From contig MUKB01000066.1 in NCBI GenBank assembly GCA_002049785.1, positions 1 through 10,721 on the forward strand: 10,721 nt of DNA, written 5' to 3'. Below are positions 1 to 6,152 of the stretch, piece after piece. This DNA is from Caldifarciminota bacterium 4484_100. GTDB lineage: Bacteria > Hydrothermota > Tepidihabitantia > SM23-42. The notes below the pieces were generated by a model that did no database searches, was not told the origin of the DNA, and saw only the letters and a list, made by a program, of their open reading frames with translations. The position numbers and the translations under genes were made by a program. Every line of letters starts with the position of its first letter. The stretch's first letter is position 1.

Positions 1-902
1 AAGCCTGCTTCGACCACTGTATAGTCACATAACCGCTGGGACAACCTTATCGAAACGACACTACAGGTTCCATGGGCAATATTGGCAAAGGGCCCACAGT
101 GAATGAATGCAGGTGTGTGTTCAATCGTCTGGACAAGGTTCGGTTTGATTGCGTCTTTCAATAATACCGCCATCGCTCCGGTAACACCAAAGTCTCTGGC
201 AAATATCGGCTTTCCGTTCATATCATAAGAGACAAAAATCTTATCGAGCCGTTCTTTCAGCTCATCGATAGATTCGGATAATGCCAGGATTGCCATCACC
301 TCACTTGCCGCGGTTATCATAAATCCGTCTTCACGGGCTGGACCGTTCTTTTTTCCACCCAGACCAACAACAATATTGCGCAGACTGCGATCATTCATAT
401 CCATCACCCGGGTAAAGACGATCTCACGTTCATCAACATTGAGTTTATTTCCAAAATGGATATGGTTATCGAGCACTGCAGACAATAGATTATGGGCAGA
501 ACCTATTGCATGGATATCACCTGTAAAATGGAGGTTTATATCCTCCATCGGCAATACCTGGGCATAGCCACCACCTGCAGCACCCCCTTTAATTCCGAAT
601 ACCGGACCCAGGGACGGTTCACGCAGGGCGACAATCGACGATTTGCCAATCCGATTCAATGCCATGCTCAGACCGATGGAGACCGTGGTCTTGCCTTCAC
701 CCATTGGTGTTGGGGTCATTGCAGTAACCAGGATCAATTTTCCCGCTGCTTTATCCTTGAGCTGGTCAAAGACCTTCAAGGAGACCTTTGCCTTGTATCG
801 ACCGCAGGGGATGATTAGCTCCTCAGGGATTTTCAGGGTCCGGGCGATGTCGATGATAGGAATCAATTTTGTCTGCTGGGCTATCTCCAGGTCTGACTTC
901 AC
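1..902 (-). CDS. fhs: Formate-tetrahydrofolate ligase, N-terminal 300 codons (cut by left edge)
   Basis: Fhs joins formate to tetrahydrofolate using ATP, giving 10-formyl-THF for purine synthesis or the Wood-Ljungdahl methyl branch; it is cytoplasmic. Reading leftward from GTG at 902, the protein begins (M)KSDLEIAQQ, the usual Fhs opening. The ATP-binding loop [11 protein letters not shown] lies at about residues 63-73, followed by the family blocks [22 protein letters not shown] and [14 protein letters not shown]. The frame is open to position 1, where it reads VVEAGF, so only the last part (the family is usually about 550 residues) is missing. GTG at 902 is chosen because an in-frame TAA lies two codons upstream and the N-terminus matches the family. 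That start sits 5 nt after a consensus -10 box, so the mRNA is probably leaderless. It is divergent from pyrR, with 73 nt between start codons. The product is certain; whether it works in acetogenesis or only in one-carbon supply cannot be told here. Confidence 0.96.
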   Translation of the reverse strand, partial: MKSDLEIAQQTKLIPIIDIARTLKIPEELIIPCGRYKAKVSLKVFDQLKDKAAGKLILVTAMTPTPMGEGKTTVSIGLSMALNRIGKSSIVALREPSLGPVFGIKGGAAGGGYAQVLPMEDINLHFTGDIHAIGSAHNLLSAVLDNHIHFGNKLNVDEREIVFTRVMDMNDRSLRNIVVGLGGKKNGPAREDGFMITAASEVMAILALSESIDELKERLDKIFVSYDMNGKPIFARDFGVTGAMAVLLKDAIKPNLVQTIEHTPAFIHCGPFANIAHGTCSVVSIRLSQRLCDYTVVEAG

Positions 903-907
903 CCTTT

Positions 908-935
908 ATTATAGGTCAAAATCGAGTGAAGTCAA
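908..935 (-). promoter_or_regulatory. Sigma-70 promoter of fhs, apparently leaderless
   Basis: On the minus strand a -35 box TTGACT (930-935) is followed by a 16-nt spacer and a perfect -10 box TATAAT (908-913). Only 5 nt (AAAGG) separate the -10 from the GTG start of fhs at 902, so transcription should begin at or within a base or two of the start codon. The AAAGG would lie upstream of the RNA 5' end and cannot act as a Shine-Dalgarno site. Confidence 0.8.
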
Positions 936-962
936 GTCCGCTGAATTCCATTTGCTTGACTT
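929..962. repeat. Inverted repeat carrying mirror-image -35 boxes between fhs and pyrR
   Basis: AAGTCAAG at 929-936 and CTTGACTT at 955-962 form a perfect 8-bp inverted repeat around an 18-nt centre. The left arm contains the -35 of fhs on the minus strand. The right arm carries the same TTGACT on the plus strand at 956-961, which looks like the -35 of a divergent pyr promoter. No -10 box follows at the expected 978-983, where the sequence already reads pyrR coding DNA. The symmetry could be a regulator site or simply two divergent -35 boxes. Confidence 0.5.
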
Positions 963-975
963 ATCGTAATTTTTA

Positions 976-1509
976 TTGGCCCTGATTGGAATAAAACGGC
1001 GGGGTGATTTTATTGCCCAGCGGATAGCTGAGGTCATCAAAAAGACCGAGGGCAAGACTGTTCCCTTGGGTGCCTTAGATATTACCTTGTATCGTGATGA
1101 CCTTCAGCTGGTTGCTGAAGCCCCTATCATCGAGAATTCAGAAATAAATTTTGACATCAACAATAAAATAATCGTTCTGGTTGATGATGTCTTATACACG
1201 GGTCGAACAATCCGTGCAGCAATTGAAGAGATTCTCGATTTCGGCCGACCCAAGAAGATTCAACTTGCGGTTTTGATTGACCGCGGCCACCGGGAACTGC
1301 CGATCCAGGCCGATTTCATCGGCAGGAAGGTTCCTACCTCAAAAAAAGAGATCGTGGATGTTTTTATAAAAGAGACCGATGGTATGGATAGTGTGGTGAT
1401 TCATAGTTATCGGAAGAAATCGAAAAGTTCCAAGACCGGTATGCGTAAGGGTTTGAAAAGGCCCGGTGTGAAACAGCTCTATATTACCGGAGATAAGGAT
1501 TATGCCTGA
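976..1509 (+). CDS. pyrR: PyrR-type regulator / uracil phosphoribosyltransferase, N-terminally truncated
   Basis: PyrR is a PRTase-fold protein that regulates pyr mRNA attenuation in many bacteria and often has uracil phosphoribosyltransferase activity. The sequence is plainly PyrR from residue 1: [20 protein letters not shown], the PRPP-binding loop [10 protein letters not shown] (residues 68-77), [15 protein letters not shown] and a VPTSK segment. Against remembered B. subtilis PyrR (181 aa), the first residue here matches about position 34, so the first helix and part of strand 1 are absent. An in-frame TAA at 967-969 blocks any extension, the other two frames upstream show no PyrR-like sequence, and the only start is TTG at 976 with no Shine-Dalgarno site. 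The C-terminus carries an unusual basic tail of about 30 residues ([12 protein letters not shown] onward). It overlaps pyrB by 8 nt. It may be a genuine 5' deletion, an assembly gap or a degenerate regulator. No PyrR-binding leader or attenuator was seen upstream. Confidence 0.85.
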   Translation: MALIGIKRRGDFIAQRIAEVIKKTEGKTVPLGALDITLYRDDLQLVAEAPIIENSEINFDINNKIIVLVDDVLYTGRTIRAAIEEILDFGRPKKIQLAVLIDRGHRELPIQADFIGRKVPTSKKEIVDVFIKETDGMDSVVIHSYRKKSKSSKTGMRKGLKRPGVKQLYITGDKDYA

Positions 1510-2422
1510 GAAGAACCTTCTGGGAATTGAAGGTCTCAGTGCCGAGGATATATATAAATATCTTGACCTGGCCGACAATTTTCTGGGTGTGCTTGAACGA
1601 CCGATTCCTATTGTCCCTGCCCTGCGGGGTAAGACCATTCTTACCCTCTTTTTTGAACCTTCAACCAGGACCCAGATATCTTTCAGCATTGCAGCGAAGA
1701 GGCTCTCTGCTGATGTTGTAAATTTCTCTATATCAAGTTCAAGCGTGATAAAAGGAGAAACATTACTTGATACCGCAAAAAATATCGAGGCGATGAAGGT
1801 CGATGGAGTTATTATCCGACACTCGGTTCCTGGTGCGGCCAAGGTGCTTGCTGATCAGCTTGATGCCTTTGTTATAAATGCAGGAGATGGCGGACATGAA
1901 CATCCAACCCAGGCCCTGCTCGATTTAATGACAATCCGACAACGCTTTGGAAAGTTTAAGGGCCTCAAGGTTTTGATTGTTGGTGATATTGCCCATTCCC
2001 GGGTGGCACGGTCAAATATCTTCGGGTTGAAGACCTTAGGGGCTGAGGTGGGAATCTGCGGACCACCAACACTACTTCCCTTAGAGATAGAAAAATTTAG
2101 TGTCCAGGTATTTTATGACCTTGATGAAGCGATTAAAAGGTTTGATGTTATTATGGCACTACGGATTCAACTTGAAAGACAGGAATCCGGGCTGTTTCCC
2201 TCAATACGGGAATATCGTAATCTTTACGGCCTAACCAAACAGAGGATAAAACAGATGAAACCAAATGCGGTGATTATGCATCCAGGACCAACAAACAGAG
2301 GTATTGAGATCGACCCTGAGGTCGCGGACGGTAATAAATCACTCATCCTGAGACAGGTCAAGAACGGGGTTGCCCTGAGAATGGCGGTATTGTTCATCCA
2401 TGCAGGAGGAAAGATTGAATAG
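1502..2422 (+). CDS. pyrB: Aspartate carbamoyltransferase catalytic chain
   Basis: ATCase condenses carbamoyl phosphate and aspartate to carbamoyl-aspartate, the committed step of UMP synthesis. At 306 residues it has normal catalytic-chain length. Visible family motifs are the carbamoyl-phosphate loop FFEPSTRT (residues 50-57), [14 protein letters not shown] with the loop lysine, [10 protein letters not shown] with the catalytic His, [26 protein letters not shown], and the C-terminal [12 protein letters not shown]. One small departure is SFS where the consensus after STRT is usually SFE. The ATG overlaps the pyrR stop; GGAG/AAGG stretches at 1489-1498 inside pyrR give a ribosome site. The next gene, pyrC, starts inside the last codons of pyrB, suggesting translational coupling. 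No pyrI regulatory chain is present. In Aquifex the ATCase and DHOase chains form a joint complex, and the pyrB-pyrC overlap here would suit that, by inference. Confidence 0.97.
   Translation: MPEKNLLGIEGLSAEDIYKYLDLADNFLGVLERPIPIVPALRGKTILTLFFEPSTRTQISFSIAAKRLSADVVNFSISSSSVIKGETLLDTAKNIEAMKVDGVIIRHSVPGAAKVLADQLDAFVINAGDGGHEHPTQALLDLMTIRQRFGKFKGLKVLIVGDIAHSRVARSNIFGLKTLGAEVGICGPPTLLPLEIEKFSVQVFYDLDEAIKRFDVIMALRIQLERQESGLFPSIREYRNLYGLTKQRIKQMKPNAVIMHPGPTNRGIEIDPEVADGNKSLILRQVKNGVALRMAVLFIHAGGKIE
2404..2417 (+). promoter_or_regulatory. Ribosome binding site deciding the TTG start of pyrC
   Basis: AGGAGG at 2404-2409 lies 5 nt before TTG at 2415-2417. The in-frame ATG at 2400 lies upstream of this Shine-Dalgarno sequence and has none of its own, so TTG 2415 is the better start, giving (M)[14 protein letters not shown], which matches the usual dihydroorotase N-terminus. 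Confidence 0.75.
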
Positions 2423-3707
2423 AATATTGATTAAAGGTGGGCGCGTGGTGGATCCGGGTTCAAATCGTGATGGAAAATTTGATATTCTAATCACCAATAA
2501 TAAGATTACAAGAGTTGGCAAAAAGATTGTGCAGAAAGGGGCGAGGGTATTCAATGCCCGGGGTCTGATCATTACTCCTGGGTTCATTGATCTCCATTGT
2601 CATCTGCGCGATCCTGGTCGTCCTGATGAGGAGACGATTGAATCCGGTTCCCGGGCAGGTATTGCCGGTGGTTTTACAACCCTCTGTTGTATGCCCAATA
2701 CCGAGCCGGTAATCGACAACGAGGGTATCGTCAATTATATCATAAAAGAGGCATTACGAGTTAGACTGTGTCGGATTTTCCCCATTGCAACAATAACAAA
2801 AAGGAGAGAAGGAGAAGAGATTACTGAGTTTGGAGAATTGATCAGGGCCGGGGCAAAGGGATTTTCTGATGATGGAGATACTGTAGCCGACGCGAATGTC
2901 TTAAGGCATGCCCTGGAATACTCAAAGATATTTGATGTTCCAATCTTCGAACATCCCATTGATAACAACCTTGCTCAGGATGGTGTGATGAACGAGGGAT
3001 ATTATGCAACAAAACTCGGACTGAAAGGAGCCCCAGCGATTGCCGAAGATGTAATTGTCGCCCGGGATTTATTACTGGCAAAATTTACCGGAGCAAGATT
3101 ACACCTCTGCCATATATCTTCAAAGGGCGCAGTTCAATTGATACGGAAGGCGAAGCAGGATGGGGTTCGAGTGACCTGCGAGACCTGTCCCCACTATTTC
3201 TATTTCAATGACCAGGCTTTAGAGACATTTGATACAAACTATAAGGTTAACCCTCCTCTGCGGAGCGAAGAAGACAGACAGGCGATCATTGAAGGTCTGC
3301 GCGACGGCACGATCGATTGCATTGCTACCGACCATGCACCACATACCCAGGCCGAAAAGGAACTGGAGTTTGCACGGGCACCATCTGGGATGACCGGTCT
3401 GGAAACCGCTCTCTCCCTTGTCATTATGGAGCTTATTAACCATCAACATTTTTCCTGGCTTGAGGTTATCGAGAAGTTGACCATCAATCCCGCCCGAATT
3501 CTCAAAGAAGAACTGGGCAGGCTCAAGCCCGGTCTACCTGCTGATCTTGCTATTATTGATCCAGAAAAGAGGTGGCGTTATACCGAGGCAAAGGTTAAAT
3601 CACTTTCAAGAAATAGCCCTTTATTAAATAAAGAGTTGAAGGGTAAGGTGGTTGGTCTGATCATCAATGGAGAAATAAAATTTCTGCCAGGGGATAAAGT
3701 TGTTTGA
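2415..3707 (+). CDS. pyrC: Dihydroorotase, type I (Aquifex-like)
   Basis: DHOase cyclises carbamoyl-aspartate to dihydroorotate, the third step of UMP synthesis. With the TTG start it is 430 residues, normal for the type I amidohydrolase family. The metal motif DLHCHLRDPG places zinc ligands at His61 and His63. Further family blocks are AGGFTTLCCMPNTEPVIDN, GFSDDGD (the Asp-bearing segment that in the A. aeolicus enzyme, as I recall, takes the place of a carboxylated Lys), LCHISSKGAV, CETCPHYF, VNPPLRSEEDR, the catalytic ATDHAPHTQAEKE, PSGMTGLETALSL and TINPARIL. The end is a beta-sandwich segment typical of amidohydrolases (KGKVVGLIINGEI). It overlaps pyrB by 8 nt and the next small gene by 8 nt, so all four genes are probably on one message. 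An ATG 15 nt upstream (2400) is possible but lacks a ribosome site. Confidence 0.96.
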   Translation: MNRILIKGGRVVDPGSNRDGKFDILITNNKITRVGKKIVQKGARVFNARGLIITPGFIDLHCHLRDPGRPDEETIESGSRAGIAGGFTTLCCMPNTEPVIDNEGIVNYIIKEALRVRLCRIFPIATITKRREGEEITEFGELIRAGAKGFSDDGDTVADANVLRHALEYSKIFDVPIFEHPIDNNLAQDGVMNEGYYATKLGLKGAPAIAEDVIVARDLLLAKFTGARLHLCHISSKGAVQLIRKAKQDGVRVTCETCPHYFYFNDQALETFDTNYKVNPPLRSEEDRQAIIEGLRDGTIDCIATDHAPHTQAEKELEFARAPSGMTGLETALSLVIMELINHQHFSWLEVIEKLTINPARILKEELGRLKPGLPADLAIIDPEKRWRYTEAKVKSLSRNSPLLNKELKGKVVGLIINGEIKFLPGDKVV

Positions 3708-4041
3708 ACAGTTGAAAAATAAAGATAAGATTACACTACCTGATTGGCTCAGTAGTGGTCAGGACCTTTTCGGCACGATTCAGATTATTAAGGGTAAGAA
3801 AATAGAGCTGGGTTACTTAGAAATCGATTCTGAATTTACCTTCAGCGGAACATTCAATTACCCAATAATTTTTATTATCAGAAGTTCCAATTCTGACATT
3901 GAAGCGGATGCGATTGCCTTTAAGATTGATAAGGATAAAGACACAACTCAACGTGCTTTTAATGAAAGATTGATTCTTGCCATCACTGAAGTTCTTGATC
4001 AACGTCGGGCCAATACCGAATCGGACCAGGGTTTAAACTAA
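3700..4041 (+). CDS. Small protein of unknown function at the end of the pyr cluster
   Basis: I do not recognise this 113-residue protein. It starts at TTG 3700 behind AGGGG (3689-3693, 6 nt spacing) and overlaps the end of pyrC by 8 nt, the same overlap as the other junctions of the cluster, which supports it being real and co-expressed. It looks soluble: no signal peptide and no clear membrane span, although residues around FNYPIIFIIRSS form one short hydrophobic strand. The first 80 residues look beta-rich (DLFGTIQIIKGKKIELGYLEI). The C-terminal third is a charged helix (RAFNERLILAITEVLDQRR). There are no cysteines and no catalytic motif that I can name. Its stop overlaps that of purM on the other strand. 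A role linked to pyrimidine synthesis is suggested only by position. Confidence 0.7.
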   Translation: MFEQLKNKDKITLPDWLSSGQDLFGTIQIIKGKKIELGYLEIDSEFTFSGTFNYPIIFIIRSSNSDIEADAIAFKIDKDKDTTQRAFNERLILAITEVLDQRRANTESDQGLN

Positions 4042-5010
4042 ATTCACCCCAAAATCTCCCTTTACCACTTCACCAATAATGATTGGTTTTATCGCCCGAA
4101 AATGCTTGATATGCCTTTTGTCGATAATGCAGACCATTCCGATACCCATATTGAAGACCCGATACATCTCCGATTCAGGCACCTTACCCAGTTTCTGGAT
4201 TAGAGAAAAGACCGGTAATGGTTTCCAGGTATTTTTGTGAATTACCACTGAACAGTTTTCAGGCAATATCCTTTTGATATTGTCATAGAAACCTCCACCG
4301 GTAATATGGGCGAGACCTTTGATATACTTCATCCTCGGCTCAAGTGCCTTACGATATGAACGGTGCACCTTCAGCAGTTCCTCACCGATTGTGCATCTCA
4401 ATTCCGGGATATAAGTCGAAAAACCATAATTTCTTAATAAAACCTTCCGCGCCAGAGAATAGCCGTTGGTATGGAGTCCGGTTGACTTTAATCCCAAAAT
4501 GATATCGCCCGGTCTTATTTTTGAACCATCGATAAAATTTCTTTTGTCAACTATTCCGACAATAAATCCGACGAGGTCATAAATTCCATCAGGATAGAAT
4601 CTTGTAAGCTGGGCGGTTTCGCCACCGACGAGCACAATCCCCTCTTTTTTACAGGCCTTTACTACACCCGAGACGACCTGGGATAAGACCTTGGAGGAGA
4701 GTTTCGAAAATCCGATATAATCCATAAAGAAGATGGGTCGTGCCCCGGTGGTGAGAATATCATTAACAGAATGATTCACCAGGTCCATACCCACGGTATT
4801 ATGTTTATCAAGGGCACAGGCAACCAGTATCTTTGTTCCCACTGAATCACAGCTGCTGACAAGATAATTCTCTCCCCAGGCATAGATACCGCCAAAGAGT
4901 CCGAAGACCGTGCCCCGCTTTCCCTTGAAGGTGCTGGATACTTTCTTGCCCATACGCTTCTTTACCTGATTTAAAAAGTTAATATCCACCCCAGCATCTT
5001 TATAGAGCAT
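4033..5010 (-). CDS. purM: Phosphoribosylformylglycinamidine cyclo-ligase (AIR synthetase)
   Basis: PurM closes FGAM to 5-aminoimidazole ribonucleotide with ATP, the fifth step of purine synthesis. The protein is 325 residues, close to the usual 340-350, and begins MLYKDAGVDI, the classic PurM N-terminus. Other landmarks are SSCDSVGTK (the family usually has D-G-V-G-T-K), HSVNDILTTGARPIFFMDYIG, VGGETAQL, LKSTGLHTNGYSLAR and GLAHITGGGFYDNIKR, in the canonical order. The ATG at 5010 is 5 nt downstream of a good -10 box, so translation is probably leaderless; the AGGAT directly abutting the ATG would be at or before the RNA 5' end. It converges on the small pyr-cluster gene with a 9-nt tail-to-tail overlap and is divergent from the sigma operon. 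It is monocistronic as far as seen. Confidence 0.96.
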   Translation of the reverse strand: MLYKDAGVDINFLNQVKKRMGKKVSSTFKGKRGTVFGLFGGIYAWGENYLVSSCDSVGTKILVACALDKHNTVGMDLVNHSVNDILTTGARPIFFMDYIGFSKLSSKVLSQVVSGVVKACKKEGIVLVGGETAQLTRFYPDGIYDLVGFIVGIVDKRNFIDGSKIRPGDIILGLKSTGLHTNGYSLARKVLLRNYGFSTYIPELRCTIGEELLKVHRSYRKALEPRMKYIKGLAHITGGGFYDNIKRILPENCSVVIHKNTWKPLPVFSLIQKLGKVPESEMYRVFNMGIGMVCIIDKRHIKHFRAIKPIIIGEVVKGDFGVNLV

Positions 5011-5015
5011 ATCCT

Positions 5016-5043
5016 ATTTTAACCAATTTCAATATAATTGCAA
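5016..5043 (-). promoter_or_regulatory. Sigma-70 promoter of purM, apparently leaderless
   Basis: On the minus strand TTGCAA (5038-5043), a 16-nt spacer and TAAAAT (5016-5021) are followed by 5 nt (AGGAT) and the purM ATG at 5010. The layout is identical in spacing to that of fhs and the ROK kinase. Confidence 0.72.
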
Positions 5044-5085
5044 GTATTTTCGTCTTTGGGATTTTTGGTAATAATTTCTAAGTTA

Positions 5086-5113
5086 TTGACAGCGTTTATA
5101 CTTCTGTTATACT
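5086..5113 (+). promoter_or_regulatory. Sigma-70 promoter of the sigma/anti-sigma/PilT-like operon
   Basis: A perfect -35 TTGACA (5086-5091), a 16-nt spacer and TATACT (5108-5113) predict a start near 5120. This leaves a leader of about 50 nt before the ATG at 5174. It is a housekeeping-type promoter, with no obvious ECF-type AAC element, so the operon does not look autoregulated by its own sigma factor through this site. Confidence 0.78.
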
Positions 5114-5117
5114 GAAA

Positions 5118-5155
5118 TTGAGATAAGATAAAACTTTTTTTAAAATTTTGAGATA
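5118..5155 (+). repeat. TTGAGATA direct repeat in the leader of the sigma operon
   Basis: TTGAGATA occurs at 5118-5125 and again at 5148-5155, exactly 30 bp apart, about three helical turns, between the predicted transcription start and the ribosome site. It could be an operator, perhaps for the HTH protein encoded downstream, but the region is very A/T-rich and the match may be chance. Confidence 0.3.
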
Positions 5156-5173
5156 TTATGATATAGGAGGTCT

Positions 5174-5698
5174 ATGAAATCTGATGAGACCCTGATGAAA
5201 CAGTTTCAGCGTGGTGACGATGATGCCTTTTCTGAACTTGTGGAACGGTATCAGCAGAAGCTCTTCAATTACTTTATTAGACACCTGAATGACTATGACC
5301 GCGCCGAGGATCTGACCCAGGACCTCTTTATTCGTGTCTATAGATATGGCCACTCTTTTGACTGCGAACAGAGGTTTCGGCCCTGGGTTTATAAGATCGC
5401 CCGAAATATTTTGAGAAAAGAACTGAAGTCAGAGCAGGATGGTAAAAGACTGAAGGCCAAAATTCTCTATGGATATCAACCATTTCTGAATCCTGATTAC
5501 GAGATTATTTATGCGGTAAGGGAGGCAATCAATAAATTGCCTCAGGCCCAGAAGGAGGTTATTATCTTAAAAGAATATCAGGGGATGACCTTTGCGGAGA
5601 TTGCTGAGGTTCTTGGTTGTCCAGAGTCAACAGTCAAGACACGGTTATATAAGGCGCTCAAGCGGTTGAGAAAAAAGTTGAAAAGGTTCAGGAGGTAA
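5174..5698 (+). CDS. ECF-type RNA polymerase sigma factor
   Basis: This 174-residue protein has the two-domain layout of extracytoplasmic-function sigma-70 factors, which direct RNA polymerase to a small regulon. Sigma region 2 spans about residues 10-75, with AFSELVERYQQKLFNYF and the core-binding/-10-recognition helix RAEDLTQDLFIRVYR, then RPWVYKIARNILR. Region 4 spans about 118-168, with LPQAQKEVIILKEYQGMTFAEIAEVLG and the -35-recognition HTH CPESTVKTRLYKALKRLR. The length is complete and the C-terminus is strongly basic. The ATG at 5174 follows AGGAGG (5165-5170) with a short 3-nt spacing. The next gene starts 1 nt after the stop, with its AGGAGG (5690-5695) inside this gene's last codons, so the two are surely coupled. 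That arrangement, and the zinc-finger protein next door, identify it as a regulated sigma factor. Its target genes and signal are unknown. Confidence 0.94.
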   Translation: MKSDETLMKQFQRGDDDAFSELVERYQQKLFNYFIRHLNDYDRAEDLTQDLFIRVYRYGHSFDCEQRFRPWVYKIARNILRKELKSEQDGKRLKAKILYGYQPFLNPDYEIIYAVREAINKLPQAQKEVIILKEYQGMTFAEIAEVLGCPESTVKTRLYKALKRLRKKLKRFRR

Positions 5699-5699
5699 G

Positions 5700-6149
5700 A
5701 TGAAATGCAAAGAGTTCGAAAATAATCTCGTATCTTTCCTATATAACGAGACTTCGGATGATATGGCAGAGGAGATGAGAAGGCATCTTGCACATTGTAA
5801 AAGATGCCGATGTCGATTAACCGAATTTTCTGAGACGAAAAGGTTGTGTGAACAATGGGTTGATTATCCGGTTAAACAAGATATTCTGAAAAATATGATG
5901 TTCAAGTTAAGACCCGAAATCATTACAATCCCGGAACTTGCAGAATATCTAAGGGTGGATGAGACTCTGATTAAAGCACACCTGGGTATAATTCCCCATA
6001 TCCGACTCGGCGAGGAGGTTCGTTTCAGAAAGAAGACGATTATGCAATGGCTGGACCGGATTGAATACAGGCCTGAACGGTCCTGGTCCAGGCACGATTT
6101 TGAAATTTCCAGCGACATATTTAAAGAGATAAAAATTGAGCAGGAGTGA
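5700..6149 (+). CDS. Zinc-finger anti-sigma-like protein fused to an excisionase-type HTH
   Basis: The 149-residue product begins MKCKEFENNLVSFLYNE and carries an H-x3-C-x2-C motif (His29, Cys33, Cys36) plus Cys3, the signature of zinc-binding anti-sigma (ZAS) domains that hold ECF sigma factors inactive. Unlike most such proteins it has no membrane segment. From residue 74 to about 119 it carries a second domain resembling the MerR/excisionase-type winged HTH: ITIPELAEYLRVDE, then HIRLGEEVRFRKKTIMQWLD. The remaining C-terminus is charged. The gene sits directly behind the sigma gene and 3 nt before the PilT-like gene, all on one message. By inference it is a cytoplasmic anti-sigma factor that also binds DNA or docks another protein through the HTH. 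It might instead be a transcription regulator that merely kept a ZAS fold. Extra cysteines (Cys38, Cys50) could make it redox-sensitive. Confidence 0.85.
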   Translation: MKCKEFENNLVSFLYNETSDDMAEEMRRHLAHCKRCRCRLTEFSETKRLCEQWVDYPVKQDILKNMMFKLRPEIITIPELAEYLRVDETLIKAHLGIIPHIRLGEEVRFRKKTIMQWLDRIEYRPERSWSRHDFEISSDIFKEIKIEQE

Positions 6150-6152
6150 ATA

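Noticed and set aside
903..907. AAAGG directly before the fhs GTG as a Shine-Dalgarno site
   Set aside because: It abuts the start codon with no spacing and lies between the -10 box and the predicted transcription start, so it would not be in the mRNA.
376..969. Three overlapping plus-strand open frames at the left end
   Set aside because: They are antisense to the clearly recognisable fhs gene and show no family features.
860..975. Missing PyrR N-terminus hidden in another frame, or a PyrR-binding attenuator leader
   Set aside because: None of the three plus frames upstream of 976 resembles PyrR, and only 73 nt separate the pyrR and fhs starts, filled by the fhs promoter; no attenuator hairpin with a T-run was found.
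2400..2414. ATG at 2400 as the start of pyrC
   Set aside because: It lies before the AGGAGG site; TTG 2415 has proper spacing and gives the standard dihydroorotase N-terminus.
5040..5173. ECF-type autoregulatory promoter before the sigma gene
   Set aside because: No AAC-type -35 with a matching -10 was found; the only good promoter is TTGACA-16-TATACT, a housekeeping type.
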